Source of the DNA: JBBDIM01 sp040880405 | Lineage (GTDB): Bacteria; Planctomycetota; Planctomycetia; Pirellulales; Pirellulaceae | Direction: 5' to 3' | DNA: 24,859 nt | NCBI GenBank assembly: GCA_040880405.1 | Contig: JBBDIM010000114.1 | Location: 1-24,859, forward strand | Shown here: positions 15,706 through 24,463 of the stretch, one piece after another | Layout: each line of letters starts with the position of its first letter | Numbering within the stretch: the stretch's first letter is position 1 | Position numbers and translations under genes: made by a program | Notes under the pieces: generated by a model | Told to the model about the DNA's origin: nothing | The model's input: only the letters and a program-made list of their open reading frames with translations | The model's database searches: none

Positions 15706-16354
15706 TCCAAAGGATCCAGAAGCCCGTTGGATCGCCGAACTTGCCGCTCGGCTCAAGCTGCAGACGCCACCCGATTTTCGTCCTCCCAGCAGTCCGCAGC
15801 TCTCCTACGGACGGCACCAGGGGCCTCCGCAGTTCAATGCCCGGCAGGCGGCGGTGCTGCTCTGTTGCATGGTCGATTCGCAAGGCGAGTGGTCCATCCC
15901 CTTGGTCGTTCGGGCCGAGCAACATGGGCACCACGCCGGTCAGATCGCATTTCCCGGTGGGAAACTCGATCCGGGTGAAACACCCCGGGAAGCGGCCCTG
16001 CGGGAGTTTTTCGAAGAGATGGGGGTCTCGGTCGAGTCGGACGAAGTTGTTGGTCAGCTTCCACCGACGTTTGTCTTCGCGAGCAACTTTCAGGTCCATT
16101 CGTTTGTCGCGGTGACCACGCGGCCTGTGGCCTGGTATCCTTCGCAGGACGAAGTCGCCCAGGTATTGGAGCTGCCGCTGCTCCGGTTATTCGACCCCGC
16201 GGCATACGGCCAACATCCGATCACCCGCCGCGGTTTGCAGTTCTCTGCCCCGCATCTGGAATTTCAGGGGCACTATATTTGGGGCGCGACGCTCCGGATT
16301 TTGGGACAGTTGGCCCAGTGCCTATGCGCTGAAATCAAAATCATTCAACGCTAA
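15680..16354 (+). CDS. Nudix hydrolase, CoA-pyrophosphatase type
   Basis: This protein of about 224 residues has a perfect Nudix box, GGKLDPGETPREAALREF then FEEMGV. It is preceded by VVRAEQHGHHAGQIAFPGG, which fits the UPF0035 signature of NudL/Nudt7-type CoA pyrophosphatases. These cleave CoA to 4'-phosphopantetheine and 3',5'-ADP. No ATG fits. I chose TTG at 15680 because GAGG lies 9 bases upstream and the homologous part starts soon after (IPPRLVNDPKDPEARWIAELAARLKL). That start overlaps the preceding membrane-protein gene by 26 bases. Oddly, the last codons (EIKIIQR) lie inside sequence that is repeated 144 bases downstream, so the C-terminus was probably altered by a repeat. Confidence 0.85.
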   Translation: MIPPRLVNDPKDPEARWIAELAARLKLQTPPDFRPPSSPQLSYGRHQGPPQFNARQAAVLLCCMVDSQGEWSIPLVVRAEQHGHHAGQIAFPGGKLDPGETPREAALREFFEEMGVSVESDEVVGQLPPTFVFASNFQVHSFVAVTTRPVAWYPSQDEVAQVLELPLLRLFDPAAYGQHPITRRGLQFSAPHLEFQGHYIWGATLRILGQLAQCLCAEIKIIQR

Positions 16355-16573
16355 GCCGCAGAGACGCAAAGGCGCGGAGAACTTCGACTCAAATTCTTTG
16401 CGACACTGCGTCCTGGCGTCCCTGCGTTAAGAAAAGTCTCTGCGTTAAAAAAGCAAAAGCAACCAGCCATGACTGAAATCAAAATTATTCAACGCCAAGT
16501 CGCAAAGACGCCAGGACGCGAAGAGTGCCCATGAGATTTCTTTGCGTCCCCGCGTCTCTGCGTTTCTATCCCG
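16329..16573. repeat. Inverted and direct repeats of the GCAGAGACGCAAAGGCGC type
   Basis: A 39-base block at 16329-16367 recurs at 16473-16511 with 4 mismatches; it begins CTGAAATCAAAATCATTCAA and continues into GCAGAGACGC. Between and after the copies lie inverted relatives (TTCTTTGCGACACTGCG near 16393 and TTTCTTTGCGTCCCCGCG near 16538). The stretch can fold into two large stem-loops. The first direct copy covers the last codons of the Nudix gene. No gene is visible from here to 16779. Confidence 0.75.
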
Positions 16574-16779
16574 TTCCACTTTGAAGTTCTCGTAGCGTCT
16601 CTACGGGCTCACGCCATTGATCTTCCGACCGAAAGCCACGAAATCGGGAAGTTGTTTTTCAGCGGTGCCGAATGGAACCTCGGCCCGCTCCCCGTGTCCC
16701 CAGGAGGCTGAAGCTTTATACTGTTAGAGGCTCAAACACTCAATCAATCCTCCGCTAACCCCCGGATTCGCCCAAAACC
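16574..16779. promoter_or_regulatory. Region upstream of argC
   Basis: No gene is visible. TATACT at 16717-16722 is a good -10 hexamer about 57 bases before the argC ATG, with only a poor -35. No ARG-box or attenuator hairpin is evident by eye. Confidence 0.25.
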
Positions 16780-17793
16780 ATGCCCATTCGTGTTGGAATT
16801 CTAGGTGCCACCGGCTATACGGCCGTGGAATTGCTGAAGATCCTGCTCCGTCACCCGGAGGTCGAGGTCACCGCCCTGACCACGCGGCAAGAGGATCGCC
16901 CGCATGTTTCCACGGTGCATCCCCAGGTGCGGGGAAGACTCGACCTGTGCCTAGAGAATTGGGGCCCGCAAGACTTGAAGGATCGCTGCGACTGCGTCTT
17001 CGGCTGCTTGCCGCATGGGGCCTCTGCCGCAGTCATTCCGGAACTGCTGGAACTGGGGATCCGGGTTGTCGACCTGAGCGCTGACTACCGTTTGAACGAC
17101 CCGGCGATTTACCAAACCTGGTACGGCCCTGCACATCCTGATCCCGCGCGGATGAAAACCACCGTGTATGGGTTGCCGGAACTGTTTCGAGAGGGGATCG
17201 CCCAGGCCGATTTGGTCGCCAACCCAGGCTGCTATCCGACCGGCATCAGTCTCGCGTTGGCCCCACTACTCAAAGCGGGTTGGATTCAGCCGACTGGCAT
17301 CATCGCCGATGCCAAAAGCGGAGTTAGCGGGGCAGGGCGGACACCCAAGCTGATGACGCTGTACCCGGAATGCAACGAAAGCTTCACCGCCTATGGTGTC
17401 GGCACCCACCGCCACACGCCGGAGATCGAACAAAACCTCAGCGTTTACAGCGGCCAAACCGCCGATGTGATTTTCACGCCGCATCTCGTGCCGATGGACC
17501 GCGGCATCCTCAGTACCTGTTACGCCCTGCCGACGCGCGACGTGACCGAGGCGGAGCTGTTGGACCTGTTGCGGGAGACCTACGCGGACGAGCCGTTCGT
17601 GCGAATCCGGGAAGATATTCCCACGACCAAGGATGTCTCGCACACCAACTTCTGCGACATCACGGCCCGCCGCGTGAAGGACCGGGTGATCACGATCGCG
17701 GCGGTCGATAACCTGGTCAAAGGGGCCTCCGGCGCGGCGGTTCAGAACTTCAACCTGATGTACGGTTTTGACGAGACGATGGCCCTGCTGTAA
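16780..17793 (+). CDS. argC: N-acetyl-gamma-glutamyl-phosphate reductase
   Basis: This 337-residue enzyme reduces N-acetylglutamyl phosphate to N-acetylglutamate semialdehyde with NADPH, the third step of arginine (ornithine) synthesis. The N-terminal Rossmann motif is RVGILGATGYTAVELLKILL. The catalytic Cys is in ANPGCYPTG (about residue 151). The family motifs FGCLPHGAS, VVDLSADYRL, AKSGVSGAGRTP and YGVGTHRHTPEI are all present, as is the C-terminal DNLVKGASGAAVQNFN. Length and start are standard. No strong ribosome site precedes the ATG. argJ follows after 147 bases on the same strand, consistent with one pathway unit. Confidence 0.97.
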   Translation: MPIRVGILGATGYTAVELLKILLRHPEVEVTALTTRQEDRPHVSTVHPQVRGRLDLCLENWGPQDLKDRCDCVFGCLPHGASAAVIPELLELGIRVVDLSADYRLNDPAIYQTWYGPAHPDPARMKTTVYGLPELFREGIAQADLVANPGCYPTGISLALAPLLKAGWIQPTGIIADAKSGVSGAGRTPKLMTLYPECNESFTAYGVGTHRHTPEIEQNLSVYSGQTADVIFTPHLVPMDRGILSTCYALPTRDVTEAELLDLLRETYADEPFVRIREDIPTTKDVSHTNFCDITARRVKDRVITIAAVDNLVKGASGAAVQNFNLMYGFDETMALL

Positions 17794-17940
17794 CCAAGCC
17801 GTGGGCGAAGATTTTCCGCCGCGAGTAGGGCCGGGATTCCGCTTTACGGGCCCCTAGTACTGTGTTCCGGCTAGGGTAGGGGAATCAAACAATGAGTAAT
17901 GATTATTTTTCAGCCTTCAAGCGACAGTAAGGAAACACCC

Positions 17941-19134
<1,194 letters not shown>

Positions 19135-19151
19135 TGCCGCTCGCTCGCCCC

Positions 19152-19260
19152 TTACGTAGCCACGCTTGCCAAAAGCGTGGGGGAACCGCGAACCCGCGAG
19201 GTACTCGGGGCAAACTCAACCCGCGGGGCCCCCACGCTCTACGCGAGCGTGGCTACGTAA
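19152..19260. repeat. Inverted copy of the CGTAGCCACG repeat family
   Basis: TTACGTAGCCACGCT at 19152-19166 and AGCGTGGCTACGTAA at 19246-19260 are perfect 15-base inverted termini of a 109-base unit. The middle (GAACCCGCGAGG, CAAACTCAACCCGCGGGG) is the reverse complement of the middle of the 6631 copy, so the element is inserted in the opposite orientation. It lies 17 bases after the argJ stop. 19261-19447 holds no clear gene; an open frame crossing the repeat into the next gene is spurious there. Confidence 0.85.
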
Positions 19261-19447
19261 AACGGGGGCGTGGCTATGTGGGGCCGCGTATCAGTTTTTC
19301 CCTTCGGAATTCACCTTTACCGGTTTCGCCGCGGTCGTTAAACTTCGCCCCGCGCGAGTTTTACGCCCTGAGCCTTCCCCAGGCTGGCCAATGTTGGCTG
19401 CCTCAATCGACGCTCAGAGCAATTTAGCCAGACAGGACCGAAGGCCC

Positions 19448-20962
19448 ATGACCACGGCATTTCCCAATCGCAAACTGACCATCGCCCTGTTGGTACGTGA
19501 CGAGGTCGAGCCGCTCTCCCTCACGTTGAAGAATATTCAACAGGTGGCGGATGAAGTGGTGGTGGTCGACCTGGGAAATCACCCTCAGGTGGCCGAGGTA
19601 ATTCAACAAAATTCCGCCAGACGTATTCCGCATGTCTGGAGTGATAGCTACAGCGAGGCCCGCAATGCCGCGCACGAAGCGGCGACCGGCCAATCGATCC
19701 TCTGGCTAGAGCCAGGCGAGACCTTAAGCGAATCTCAAGGTCAACAGCTTCGCGAGTTTGTCCTGGATGGCATTCAGGCGAACACCGCGTATGTCATGCT
19801 AGTGAGCACCCCGCAAAGTGACGGGATGATCGGCTCGGAGCAGATCGGCAAGATCCGCCTGTTGCCCAACCTGCCGACGGTCCGCTTTGAGGGTCGCGTC
19901 GCGGAAACCGCACTGCCCCGGTTGTTGGCCTCCGACGTCGCGCTCGATGCCTTGGCATATGTCATCTGTCGGATGGAACCGGACCACCAGCGGAAGCTGA
20001 ACCAAGCCGCCATCGATGTGCGATTGATCGATCAGGAAGTCAAAGAAGCGGGGCCGACGGCTCGATTGATGATCCACATGGCCGAGGCGATGCAGGTCAT
20101 GAATGACCAAGGCAACGCCTTGCTTTTCTTCCAGCAAGCGTGCCAACTGGCCGAGCCGGAAACGGCCGAGATGCTGGAAGGGTTTTATGGCATTCTCACC
20201 TCGCTCGATGGGCAAGCGGGCGGGATCGAGATCCAAATCAATACCTGTATGACCGCCCTGGAGATGTTCCCCTTAGACGCCCAGCTATTGTGCGCGATGG
20301 GTGGTTACCTCCAAACCAAGGGGCACCTGGAACTGGCGCGGCGGTCGTTCGATACGGCATACCGGTACGGCCAAGTGAACCTGGAAACGTGGCACATCAA
20401 CGACATCGACGAAATCGCCGCCTCCTGCCTGGCGATTACCACCAGTCTCAGCGGACTCGCCGACGATGCCGAGCGGATTGTGGAAGAGGCGCTATCCACC
20501 TTCCCCGATTCAATCCGCCTGCGGCGGCAAATGATCGATATCCACGTGAAGTATGGCCGCCGGACCGAGGCCTTGGCGGAACTGGAGAAACTACCAGAGA
20601 GCTATCCGCAGCGGGAACTCCTGCGGAGCGTGATTCGGGGCGGGGCGCTCGCGGCCCAGCGGAAATGGAGTTCGGCCCGGCCCTACCTGGAGGCCGCTTA
20701 CCAGCAAGGCTACCGCGACGCGGTTTGCCTCCGGTGGTACAGCGCCACGCTGTTAGCCCTGGGAGACACCGACACCGGTCGGACGGTGCTAGAGCTGTGG
20801 CTGGAAAAAGAACCACTCTCGGACGAACCGAAAAAGCTGCTTCGCAGTCTGCTCTCACCCAATCAAAAAACCTTGACCGGCAATGCCCGCCGGGTTGATT
20901 CGCCAAGCAGCATCCTCAGCAAACTGAGTGGCGCGGCGGCGCGGAACTCGGTGGAGCGGTAA
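19448..20962 (+). CDS. Glycosyltransferase-2-like domain fused to TPR repeats
   Basis: This protein of about 504 residues starts at the ATG at 19448 (GAAGG just upstream), since the longer frame runs through a repeat. Residues 8-100 follow the GT2 plan of SunS/WaaE-like proteins: TIALLVRDEVEPLSLTLKNI, DEVVVVDLG, then SDSYSEARNAAHEAATGQSI and LWLEPGETL. The usual DADE at the last motif is EPGE (residues 88-91) and DTGS is DLGN (41-44), so the metal and nucleotide site looks altered. From about residue 210 on come helical TPR-like repeats (EALSTFPDSIRLRRQMIDIH, KYGRRTEALAELEKLPESYP, YSATLLALGDTDTGRTVLEL). It may be a non-catalytic relative or use a changed donor. No genes of a glycan pathway are adjacent. 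Confidence 0.7.
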   Translation: MTTAFPNRKLTIALLVRDEVEPLSLTLKNIQQVADEVVVVDLGNHPQVAEVIQQNSARRIPHVWSDSYSEARNAAHEAATGQSILWLEPGETLSESQGQQLREFVLDGIQANTAYVMLVSTPQSDGMIGSEQIGKIRLLPNLPTVRFEGRVAETALPRLLASDVALDALAYVICRMEPDHQRKLNQAAIDVRLIDQEVKEAGPTARLMIHMAEAMQVMNDQGNALLFFQQACQLAEPETAEMLEGFYGILTSLDGQAGGIEIQINTCMTALEMFPLDAQLLCAMGGYLQTKGHLELARRSFDTAYRYGQVNLETWHINDIDEIAASCLAITTSLSGLADDAERIVEEALSTFPDSIRLRRQMIDIHVKYGRRTEALAELEKLPESYPQRELLRSVIRGGALAAQRKWSSARPYLEAAYQQGYRDAVCLRWYSATLLALGDTDTGRTVLELWLEKEPLSDEPKKLLRSLLSPNQKTLTGNARRVDSPSSILSKLSGAAARNSVER

Positions 20963-21278
20963 CTTCGCGGTGGTCTAAAGGCCACCAACGATTGCGGCAA
21001 TCTCTTAAAATTCCCCACATCAGCGATGTTATTACCCCGGCAAAAAGTTTTTAGCCACAGAGTACACCGAGGTCACAGAGGAGCAGTTTGGTTAATTGTC
21101 TAGAGGTACACGCCAACTCAAAAGTTCAAAAAATCAATCACGAAATACGCGAACAACACGAAAATAAGAGAAGAATTAGTAGATATCCATTTCTCGAATG
21201 TTCTTAATTAGAGTATCTCAAACTCTCTGTGTCCTCGGTGCCCTCTGTGGCTAAAAAAATCTCTTTCATGACGGGCCA
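20963..21278. repeat. Intergenic inverted repeat of the AGCCACAGAG type
   Basis: A 31-base arm at 21050-21080 (TTTAGCCACAGAGTACACCG, then AGGTCACAGAG) and its complement at 21225-21255 match at 28 of 31 positions, enclosing about 145 A/T-rich bases with CACGAAATACGCGAACAACACG. The right arm ends 24 bases beyond the stop of the minus-strand dehydrogenase gene, so the structure may also end the BMC transcript. No gene is visible in this stretch. Confidence 0.75.
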
Positions 21279-22217
21279 CTACCGGCCGACGCGTTGCAAA
21301 ACCGTCCCGAGGGTTTCTCTGAGGACTTGCCCGCTTTTGCGGAGGGCTTGCACTTCCTTCGGCCAGAGGTCGATTTGGAAGGTCCCTTCCACGCCGTTCT
21401 TGCCCACCACGGTCGGCACGCTGAGGGCGACGTCGCGGATGTCGTAGCAGCCGTTTTGGATGCTGGAGATTGGCAGCACCTGGTGCTTGTCCAGGGCGAT
21501 CGCTTCGATCACATCGCGAATCGCGATCCCGACCGCGAAGCCGGCCCCACCCTTTTTCTTGATCACCTCGGCCCCAGAGCCCTTGGTCCGCGTAAACAGT
21601 TCGTTCGCCTGGTTCGGATTCCAGCCGGGGAATTTTTCCAGCGGCAATCCGTTGACGGTCGCGGAGGACCAAATGGGAACCATGCTGTCGCCATGCTCGC
21701 CCAAAATCAGGGCCTTCACCTGCGTTGGCGGCAGTTGCATCTCCTGGGCGATCAGGGCGCGGAATCGGATCGTATCCAACTGGGTACCCAGTCCAATGAC
21801 CCGGTTGGTTGGCAGGTCCAGCCGGGTGGCGGCCAAATAGGTGAGGATATCGACCGGATTGGAAACCACAAAACAGGTGGCGTCTTTTTTGTGGCCGACC
21901 GCTTTGATCTGGTCCAAAATCGAGAGAAACAGATCGACGTTTCGGTTGATCAAATCCAACCGGCTTTCATCTGGTTTACGGCGTAGGCCGGCGGTGATGC
22001 AGATGAGGTCGGAATCGGGGATGTGCTCGTAGCTGCCGGAGGAGATGATCTGATCGGCGACACTCGGGGCCCCATGCAATAGGTCCAACGCCTGGCCGCC
22101 CGCCAAGTCGGTGTTGAGGTCCAACAGGGCGATCTCGCGGACCAACCCACCACACTGCAAGGCATAAGCGGCCGACGACCCGACCAACCCGCCACCACCG
22201 ATAATGCTAACTTTCAT
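21279..22217 (-). CDS. Lactate/malate dehydrogenase family protein of the BMC locus
   Basis: This 312-residue NAD-dependent 2-hydroxyacid dehydrogenase has MKVSIIGGGGLVGSS as its Rossmann start. It has Asp148 and Arg151 or Arg153 in GLGTQLDTIRFR, and catalytic His175 in LILGEHGDS. The specificity loop is ITAGLRRKPDESRLDLINRN: the residue that is Gln in lactate and Arg in malate enzymes reads Arg80, and Arg86 is the substrate-binding Arg. It is annotated either way in this type of locus, where a redox role in lactaldehyde/lactate handling and NAD recycling is assumed. GGAG sits 9 bases before the ATG. It is the last gene of the BMC run, 72 bases after the aldolase. No encapsulation-peptide extension is visible. 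Confidence 0.88.
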   Translation of the reverse strand: MKVSIIGGGGLVGSSAAYALQCGGLVREIALLDLNTDLAGGQALDLLHGAPSVADQIISSGSYEHIPDSDLICITAGLRRKPDESRLDLINRNVDLFLSILDQIKAVGHKKDATCFVVSNPVDILTYLAATRLDLPTNRVIGLGTQLDTIRFRALIAQEMQLPPTQVKALILGEHGDSMVPIWSSATVNGLPLEKFPGWNPNQANELFTRTKGSGAEVIKKKGGAGFAVGIAIRDVIEAIALDKHQVLPISSIQNGCYDIRDVALSVPTVVGKNGVEGTFQIDLWPKEVQALRKSGQVLRETLGTVLQRVGR

Positions 22218-22289
22218 TTCGCTCTTCTCCGTCGGCCAACTTTCGGTGGCCCTGCTATCGTTCTAGGGTGTTTGAATCTTGTTCCAGGC

Positions 22290-23168
22290 CTATCGCTGCT
22301 TCGATAGTTCTTCCATCACCCGAGCGGTGATCGCCTGGATCAGGGCCTCTTGGCCACCGGCGGGCGAGCCATTAGCTGATGGCGCGGCCGACTTTTGGGC
22401 GTTAGGTCCCATCGGCGGCGGGGCAGGGAAGGCTCGCCGCTCGACGAGCGATTCTTGCCAGCTCTCGCGGAAGATGTCGTTGGCGCAGATGTCGCAGTCT
22501 TTGTACTCTTCGGTGTTCCGCGGATCGGTCCAACCCCAGCGGTCCTTCAGTTCCAGCAGTTCCCGTTCCTTCTTCTCGCTGAAGAATTCAACGTGACCCA
22601 ATTGCCGGGCCAAAATCAGCATCCGGCAGTAGGCGTCCAGAATTTCGGTCCACCAGTAGGCGCGTTCGACATCCTCGCCATAGCTGACGGTACCGTGGTT
22701 GGCCAACAGGATGATGTTGGTCTTGGAGACAAACGGCAAAATCGTCTCGGCGAACGGTTTTCCGCCGGGGGTCTCGTATTTGGTGATCGGGACGTCCCCC
22801 AAAAAGACCTCGACCTCCGGCAGCACGCACTGCGGGATCGGCTCGCGGGCAATCGCGAACGCGGTCGCGTGGGGCGGGTGGCAATGGACCACGCTCTTGA
22901 TATCGGCCCGGGCCTTGTAGATTTCCAGGTGCAATAAGGCCTCGCTGGACCGTGGCTTCGCCCCAGCGATCTGCTTGCCGGTCATATCGACGGTGGAGAT
23001 GTCGTCCGGCTTCAAGAACCCCTTGGAGTGCATCGTGGGGGTACACAGCACTTCATTGTCGCTGACGCGCACGGTGATGTTGCCATCGTTGGCGGCCGCG
23101 AATCCTTTGTTGTAGATTCGCCGTCCGATCTCGCACATGTCTTGCTTGATTTTGTGAATGTTGGTCAT
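22290..23168 (-). CDS. Class II aldolase (fuculose/rhamnulose-1-phosphate type) with C-terminal encapsulation helix
   Basis: This 292-residue protein has an N-terminal AraD/FucA domain (about 1-215): GFAAANDGNITVR, SSEALLHLEIYKARADIKSV, zinc-binding His95 and His97 in VVHCHPPHATA, catalytic Glu76 and a third His158 in LANHGTVSYG. This family splits a deoxysugar 1-phosphate to DHAP and lactaldehyde. It is longer than usual: after a segment with EYKDCDICAND comes a Pro/Ala/Gly/Ser linker (about 246-272) and then an amphipathic helix QEALIQAITARVMEELSKQR. Such linker-plus-helix tails target enzymes into BMC lumens. It follows two shell-protein genes on the same strand, so it is probably the signature lumen enzyme of this compartment. 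The sugar cannot be told by sequence alone. Confidence 0.92.
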   Translation of the reverse strand: MTNIHKIKQDMCEIGRRIYNKGFAAANDGNITVRVSDNEVLCTPTMHSKGFLKPDDISTVDMTGKQIAGAKPRSSEALLHLEIYKARADIKSVVHCHPPHATAFAIAREPIPQCVLPEVEVFLGDVPITKYETPGGKPFAETILPFVSKTNIILLANHGTVSYGEDVERAYWWTEILDAYCRMLILARQLGHVEFFSEKKERELLELKDRWGWTDPRNTEEYKDCDICANDIFRESWQESLVERRAFPAPPPMGPNAQKSAAPSANGSPAGGQEALIQAITARVMEELSKQR

Positions 23169-23239
23169 GGTAGGGGTTCTCTCTTGGGGTTATGCGGGGA
23201 GAGTGTTTATTGTTGTTGGTTCTTAGTTCTTGGTTCTTA

Positions 23240-23430
23240 GCCCCAAGGGGGCGTCTCACGATAGCCCAGGGCGAAGCCCTGGGTACCACGTCAAACAAAT
23301 TTCAGAGCCCTGAAGGGGCGATTCAATCGTCGGTTCTTTGTTGCGGCGCCCCTTCAGGGCTTTCGTTTTTTATCTCATTTAACCCAGGGCGTTGCCCTGG
23401 GCTGTCGTGCCGCGCCCTTTCAGGGCTGAC
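23240..23430. repeat. Composite hairpin repeats inside the BMC operon
   Basis: CCCAGGGCGAAGCCCTGGG (23265-23283) and CCCAGGGCGTTGCCCTGGG (23383-23401) are perfect 8-base hairpins with 3-base loops. Between them AGCCCTGAAGGGGCG (23306-23320) and CGCCCCTTCAGGGCT (23347-23361) form a perfect 15-base stem. A variant arm, CGCCCTTTCAGGGCT, follows at 23412-23426. The block fills the 269-base gap between the second shell gene and the aldolase. The TTCGTTTTTT after 23361 lies on the plus-strand side. Confidence 0.9.
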
Positions 23431-23437
23431 GGCTTTG

Positions 23438-23722
23438 TTATTCGCGTAGGTCGACGCGATCCAGGATCGCGGCGTTGTAGGCGTCTACCGGTTTTAGGTC
23501 GGGGTAAAAGGGTTGGCAGGCCTCGCCCCCTTCGCTTAGGGCGATGAGGCTTCCTTGGCCGGCACCTAGGTCGTCGTAGACGACCAGGAGCTCGTCACTG
23601 TCGGATTGGTCCGCTCGCAGTTCGTCCAAGGTCATGGGGAGCGCCAGCTTGTAGGTGGTGCCTTGCATGCTCTCGTGACTGCGGCTGAGGGTGACCTTGC
23701 CGATGATTTGGGCGATACGCAT
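23438..23722 (-). CDS. BMC-P (EutN/CcmL) pentameric vertex protein
   Basis: This 94-residue protein is of the EutN/CcmL family, whose pentamers cap the vertices of BMC shells. The start MRIAQIIGKVTLSRSHESMQ, the central TYKLALPMTL, DELLVVYDDLGAGQGSLIAL and the ending YNAAILDRVDL match the family (strand, loop, G-x-G-x-G-like turn, C-terminal DxV strand). The motif GAGQGSLIALSEGG is the conserved shell-protein core. GGAAGGA lies 10 bases upstream of the ATG, inside the end of the 244-residue gene, which ends only 6 bases before it. It differs clearly from the second BMC-P protein at 24460-24720, as expected for loci of this class with several paralogues. Confidence 0.95.
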   Translation of the reverse strand: MRIAQIIGKVTLSRSHESMQGTTYKLALPMTLDELRADQSDSDELLVVYDDLGAGQGSLIALSEGGEACQPFYPDLKPVDAYNAAILDRVDLRE

Positions 23723-23728
23723 TGCCGG

Positions 23729-24463
23729 TTATTCCTTCCACCAAGTGGGTGCCGATAAGCCGCGGCTTCTGGCGACCGTGTTCAGGAAATCCTCGATTCC
23801 GCTCGCCGTGAGGGTCGCCGGATCGACGATCACCAGGTTCGCGCCGATCGCCCGCATGGCCGCTTCCAGCCCGGAGGTGGCGGGTGCCGCGAGGGCCCGA
23901 ATTCCTACCGTCCGATTCGCCAAACAGGCCGATGCGGCGGCATCCTTACACAAAAGGACCGCCAGGCCGGTTTGCCGGGTCAGGTTTACCGCCCGGGCAA
24001 CGGCCCGGCGTGGGGCGGTTTCCCGCTCGACCGAGACCTGCTGGCTCCAGGCAGAAAGGTCGCCTGGTTCGCCACAGGCCAAAACGGCCAACTTGCTTAA
24101 GGGGCTGGCCGTCGGCGCGTTGTCCGCGACGACTAGCGCCACGCCACGGTCTTTCAGTTCATCTTTCACCGCCGGGGTGACAATCGCTTTGGACGACACT
24201 TGCACCGACGTGACACCCTTGAGCCGATTGCGGAGCGTCTCCAGGGTGATCAGCCGCTCGCCCAGAACCAGGTTGGTGGTTGAGTTGTTGTTGTTTTTGG
24301 GTTGGTTGGTGGTGGGCTGGGTATTCTTTGGCGGAGCTGCGTACTTTTGTGGAATGGGCTGGCCGGTCGGCGCGTGCGTGGTATCGGGGCCGATCAGCCG
24401 GTCGACGACCAGGCTGACGAGGTGCTCAATATCGGCTTGATTCCACTGACGCTCGCGATTCAT
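23729..24463 (-). CDS. BMC-locus protein of unknown function with N-terminal helix and Asn/Pro/Thr linker
   Basis: This 244-residue protein lies between two shell genes; its ATG overlaps the preceding BMC-P stop (ATGA) and its stop is 6 bases from the next BMC-P start. Residues 5-25 (RQWNQADIEHLVSLVVDRLIG) form an amphipathic helix like an encapsulation peptide. Residues 26-65 are a Pro/Thr/Gln/Asn linker ending in NNNNSTTN. The rest is an alpha/beta protein with ERLITLETLRNRLKG, SSKAIVTPAVKDELKDRGVA and LVVADNAP. The TPAVKDELKDRGV stretch recalls the TPxAxDxLxxRGI motif near the start of EutT/EutQ-like and other BMC accessory proteins; that is from memory. No catalytic site is evident. A lumen or shell-associated accessory role is inferred from position. 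Confidence 0.82.
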   Translation of the reverse strand: MNRERQWNQADIEHLVSLVVDRLIGPDTTHAPTGQPIPQKYAAPPKNTQPTTNQPKNNNNSTTNLVLGERLITLETLRNRLKGVTSVQVSSKAIVTPAVKDELKDRGVALVVADNAPTASPLSKLAVLACGEPGDLSAWSQQVSVERETAPRRAVARAVNLTRQTGLAVLLCKDAAASACLANRTVGIRALAAPATSGLEAAMRAIGANLVIVDPATLTASGIEDFLNTVARSRGLSAPTWWKE

